Assembly (NCBI GenBank): GCA_003131365.1
Contig: PKVB01000089.1
Span: forward strand, 2,193 to 8,870
Direction of reading: 5' to 3'
DNA from: Gemmatimonadota bacterium
GTDB lineage: Bacteria; Gemmatimonadota; Gemmatimonadetes; Gemmatimonadales; Gemmatimonadaceae
DNA length: 6,678 nucleotides
The notes under the pieces are model-generated. The model was not told where the DNA came from and made no database searches. It saw nothing but the letters and a program-made list of their open reading frames with translations. A program made the translations under genes and the position numbers. The number at the start of each line of letters is the position of its first letter. Position 1 is the stretch's first letter. This document shows positions 4,571 through 6,678 of this stretch, piece by piece.

Positions 4571-6678
4571 GCGGTCGCGGCGAGGTGCTTCCGGATCATC
4601 TCCGGCGCGTCCGCGACCGCCGTCGCCATGCGCTTTGCGTCGGGTATCCCCGCCTGCGCCATATGCGGCTTGCCGCCTCCCTTCCCGCCCGCGGACGCGG
4701 CCAGCTCGCGAAGAATGATGTCGGCGCGGACTCCACGGTCGCGCAGATCATCGCTCACCACAGCGAGCATTGTGTTCTTGCCGTTGTCGAACGATGCCGC
4801 GAGAACCCCAACGCCCGATTCCATCTGCTCGCGCAACGCGTCACCCATCGCCTGCAGCGCGGGCAGATCCGGCGCGGTCACATTCGCAGCCACGACTCGT
4901 ACGCCGTTGACGACCGAGCCCTGTTCCACGAGTGATTTGATCGCGCTGCCGCCGCCACCGGTCCGGATCGCTTCGTCGAGACGCTTCTCGAGTGCGCGAC
5001 GATCCTCGACCAGGGCCTGCACACGCTTCACCACCTGGCCCGCGGGCGCGCGCACCAACGATTCGATTTCCTTCAGCTCTCGCTCGTGCTCGCGGAAGAC
5101 ACTGAGCGCAGCGCGGCCCGTCACCGCTTCGATGCGCCGGACTCCCGCCGAGATGCCTGTCTCGCTCACAATCTTGAAGAGGGCGATTTCAGCGGTGTTG
5201 CGGACGTGCGTGCCACCGCACAGCTCGATGCTCAGCCCGGGGATACTGACGACTCGCACGACATCACCGTACTTCTCGTTGAAGAGGTGCATCGCGCCGC
5301 TTGCAAACGCTTCGGCCTTGGGTTTCTCCTCGAACGTGAGCTGAACGCCCTCGAGAATTCCACGATTGACGATGTTCTCGACATCCGCGAGCTGTTGCTG
5401 GCTCAGCGGGCCGTGGTGCGAAAAATCAAATCGAAGTCTATCCGGCGCGACGAGCGAGCCGTGCTGCTGCACGTGCTCGCCGAGGACTTGCCTGAGGGCG
5501 GCGTGGAGGAGATGCGTGGCGGTGTGGTTACGCTCGGTGTCGCGGCGACGGTCGCGCGGCACCGTCGCTCTCGCCTTTCCGAGCTGCACCTTGCCGGTGG
5601 CTTTTCCGAGTGCCGTGATGCGTCCGTCGACTTTGCGGACTTCGTCGACGTCAACGCTCCAGCCATCGCCCTTGATCTCCCCCCGGTCGGAGATCTGCCC
5701 GCCGGATTCGACATAGAACGGCGTCTCACGAAGTATTACGGCGGCGCGTCCGTCGGGGAGATCGTGTTTGGCGACGACTTCGGTGGCAACGTCGAGGGAA
5801 TCGTAGCCGGTGAATCGAGTCTCGCTCAGCAACATATCGCTGATGGTTCCCTGACCCGCGCTCCGCGCCGCGGTCGAACCAGCCTCCGCGGTCGATTGCG
5901 ACGCGCTCGTCCCAACGATCCAGCTCGCACCCAACGCATCGGCTTCCACACCGACTTTTTTGGAGCGTCGCTCTTCCTGGGATTGTGTCCGCTGTCCCTG
6001 TAGCGCCGCCTCGAATCCCGCGATGTCTACCGAGTACCCGCGCTCGCGGGCCATCAACTCGGTGAGATCGATTGGGAATCCGAACGTGTCATAAAGCTTG
6101 AATGCATCCTCGCCGGCGATCGTCCCGTGGATTGCTGTCGATCCCTGGGTGGTTTTCGCCGGTGCAAGCTCATCGAAGCGGCGCATCCCGCCCTCGATCG
6201 TCGAGAGGAAGCGCTCCTCTTCCGCGCGCGTGGTATCTATGATGTGCTGTGAGCGGTTGCGCAGCTCGGGATAGACATCGCCCATCTGATCGATGACGAC
6301 GCGCACGACTTCCACCAGCGTCGGCTGCCGGCGACCGAGCAGCCACGCGTGGCGCACACCGCGGCGGAGGATTCTGCGCAGGACGTAGCCGCGCCCCTCG
6401 TTCGAAGGAAACACTCCGTCGCCGAGGAGGAATGCCACCGCGCGGCTATGATCCGCTATGACGCGGAATGATGCGCCGCCTTCCCCACGATCGTACTTCT
6501 GCTTGATCGTCTTCTCGACCGTTTTGATGAGTGACTGAAAAAGATCGGCGTGGAAATTGTTCGATTCTCCCTGCATGATCGCGGCGATGCGCTCGAGGCC
6601 GGCCCCGGTATCAACCGACGGCTTGGGGAGTGGCACCAGCGTTCCATCGGGCTGCCGATCGAACTGCATGAAGACGAG
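4567..6678 (-). CDS. alaS: Alanyl-tRNA synthetase, 3' part (5' end off window)
   Basis: This is the C-terminal ~703 residues of AlaRS, which charges tRNA-Ala and clears mischarged Ser/Gly-tRNA-Ala. The frame stays open to the window edge: the last three codons read L-V-F ahead of MQFDR, matching the conserved NLVFMQF motif, so the ATG at 6669 is internal. The missing N-terminal part, probably just over 200 residues, holds most of the catalytic core. Numbering from that Met: the core end PLPKPSVDTGAGLERIAA is at 13-30; the tRNA-recognition region contains DHSRAVAFLLGDGVFPSNEGRGYVLRRI-type sequence at 73-100. The editing domain has the zinc/active-site residues His382, His386, Cys484 and His488, with the same 102-residue His-to-Cys spacing as E. 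coli AlaRS. The C-terminal DHHA1/C-Ala region has a Gly-rich GGKGGGKPHMAQAG at 661-674. A low-complexity Ser/Ala/Gly insert is at about 254-280. Stop TGA is at 4569-4567. Confidence 0.98.
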   Translation of the reverse strand, partial: LVFMQFDRQPDGTLVPLPKPSVDTGAGLERIAAIMQGESNNFHADLFQSLIKTVEKTIKQKYDRGEGGASFRVIADHSRAVAFLLGDGVFPSNEGRGYVLRRILRRGVRHAWLLGRRQPTLVEVVRVVIDQMGDVYPELRNRSQHIIDTTRAEEERFLSTIEGGMRRFDELAPAKTTQGSTAIHGTIAGEDAFKLYDTFGFPIDLTELMARERGYSVDIAGFEAALQGQRTQSQEERRSKKVGVEADALGASWIVGTSASQSTAEAGSTAARSAGQGTISDMLLSETRFTGYDSLDVATEVVAKHDLPDGRAAVILRETPFYVESGGQISDRGEIKGDGWSVDVDEVRKVDGRITALGKATGKVQLGKARATVPRDRRRDTERNHTATHLLHAALRQVLGEHVQQHGSLVAPDRLRFDFSHHGPLSQQQLADVENIVNRGILEGVQLTFEEKPKAEAFASGAMHLFNEKYGDVVRVVSIPGLSIELCGGTHVRNTAEIALFKIVSETGISAGVRRIEAVTGRAALSVFREHERELKEIESLVRAPAGQVVKRVQALVEDRRALEKRLDEAIRTGGGGSAIKSLVEQGSVVNGVRVVAANVTAPDLPALQAMGDALREQMESGVGVLAASFDNGKNTMLAVVSDDLRDRGVRADIILRELAASAGGKGGGKPHMAQAGIPDAKRMATAVADAPEMIRKHLAATA

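Noticed and set aside
4628..5344. 238-codon plus-strand open frame inside alaS
   Set aside because: It is Ser/Arg/Thr-rich shadow composition, antisense to conserved AlaRS editing and C-terminal domains.
5086..6003. 305-codon plus-strand open frame inside alaS
   Set aside because: It is fully antisense to a clearly conserved synthetase, the protein has no recognisable motif, and long antisense frames are common in high-GC genes.
6667..6669. ATG 6669 as the alaS start
   Set aside because: The frame stays open upstream to the window edge and spells the conserved L-V-F before MQF, so this Met is internal.

Overview
The window holds ordinary chromosomal housekeeping genes from a high-GC bacterium. 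It contains no mobile element, phage, CRISPR array or defence locus. GC-rich codons, alanine- and arginine-rich proteins, and this mix of gene families would fit a soil-type lineage such as Gemmatimonadota. That placement is an impression from protein style and was not tested.

Layout, left to right: (1) 38-754, minus strand: a ZIP-family divalent metal transporter, with a stem-loop lying over its stop codon. (2) 755-840: a short divergent intergenic region with two small dyads, one of them AT-rich and operator-like. (3) 841-1233, plus strand: a small soluble retropepsin-like (clan AA) aspartic protease, the only plus-strand gene. (4) 1220-4093, minus strand: a tight run of three genes read from high to low coordinates. 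These are an L-asparaginase, a CCA-adding tRNA nucleotidyltransferase starting 4 nt after it, and an unrecognised 175-residue protein starting 11 nt after that. The last gene overlaps the protease gene tail-to-tail by 14 bp. (5) 4094-4228: a 135-bp gap with no clear signal, presumably carrying the promoter of that run. (6) 4229-6678, minus strand: the 3' part of alaS (alanyl-tRNA synthetase, cut by the window edge), followed by a small unrecognised gene. A perfect 30-bp tandem repeat lies at the junction of these two genes.

The functional theme of the minus-strand block is tRNA aminoacylation and maturation (AlaRS, CCA addition) next to amino acid metabolism (asparagine hydrolysis). The metal transporter and the small protease form a separate divergent pair. 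The points most worth a second look are the tandem repeat with its two competing start sites, the AT-rich dyad between the divergent genes, the Ser-to-Gly change at a predicted substrate-binding position of the asparaginase, the degenerate HD-like region of the CCA enzyme, and a low-complexity insert in AlaRS.
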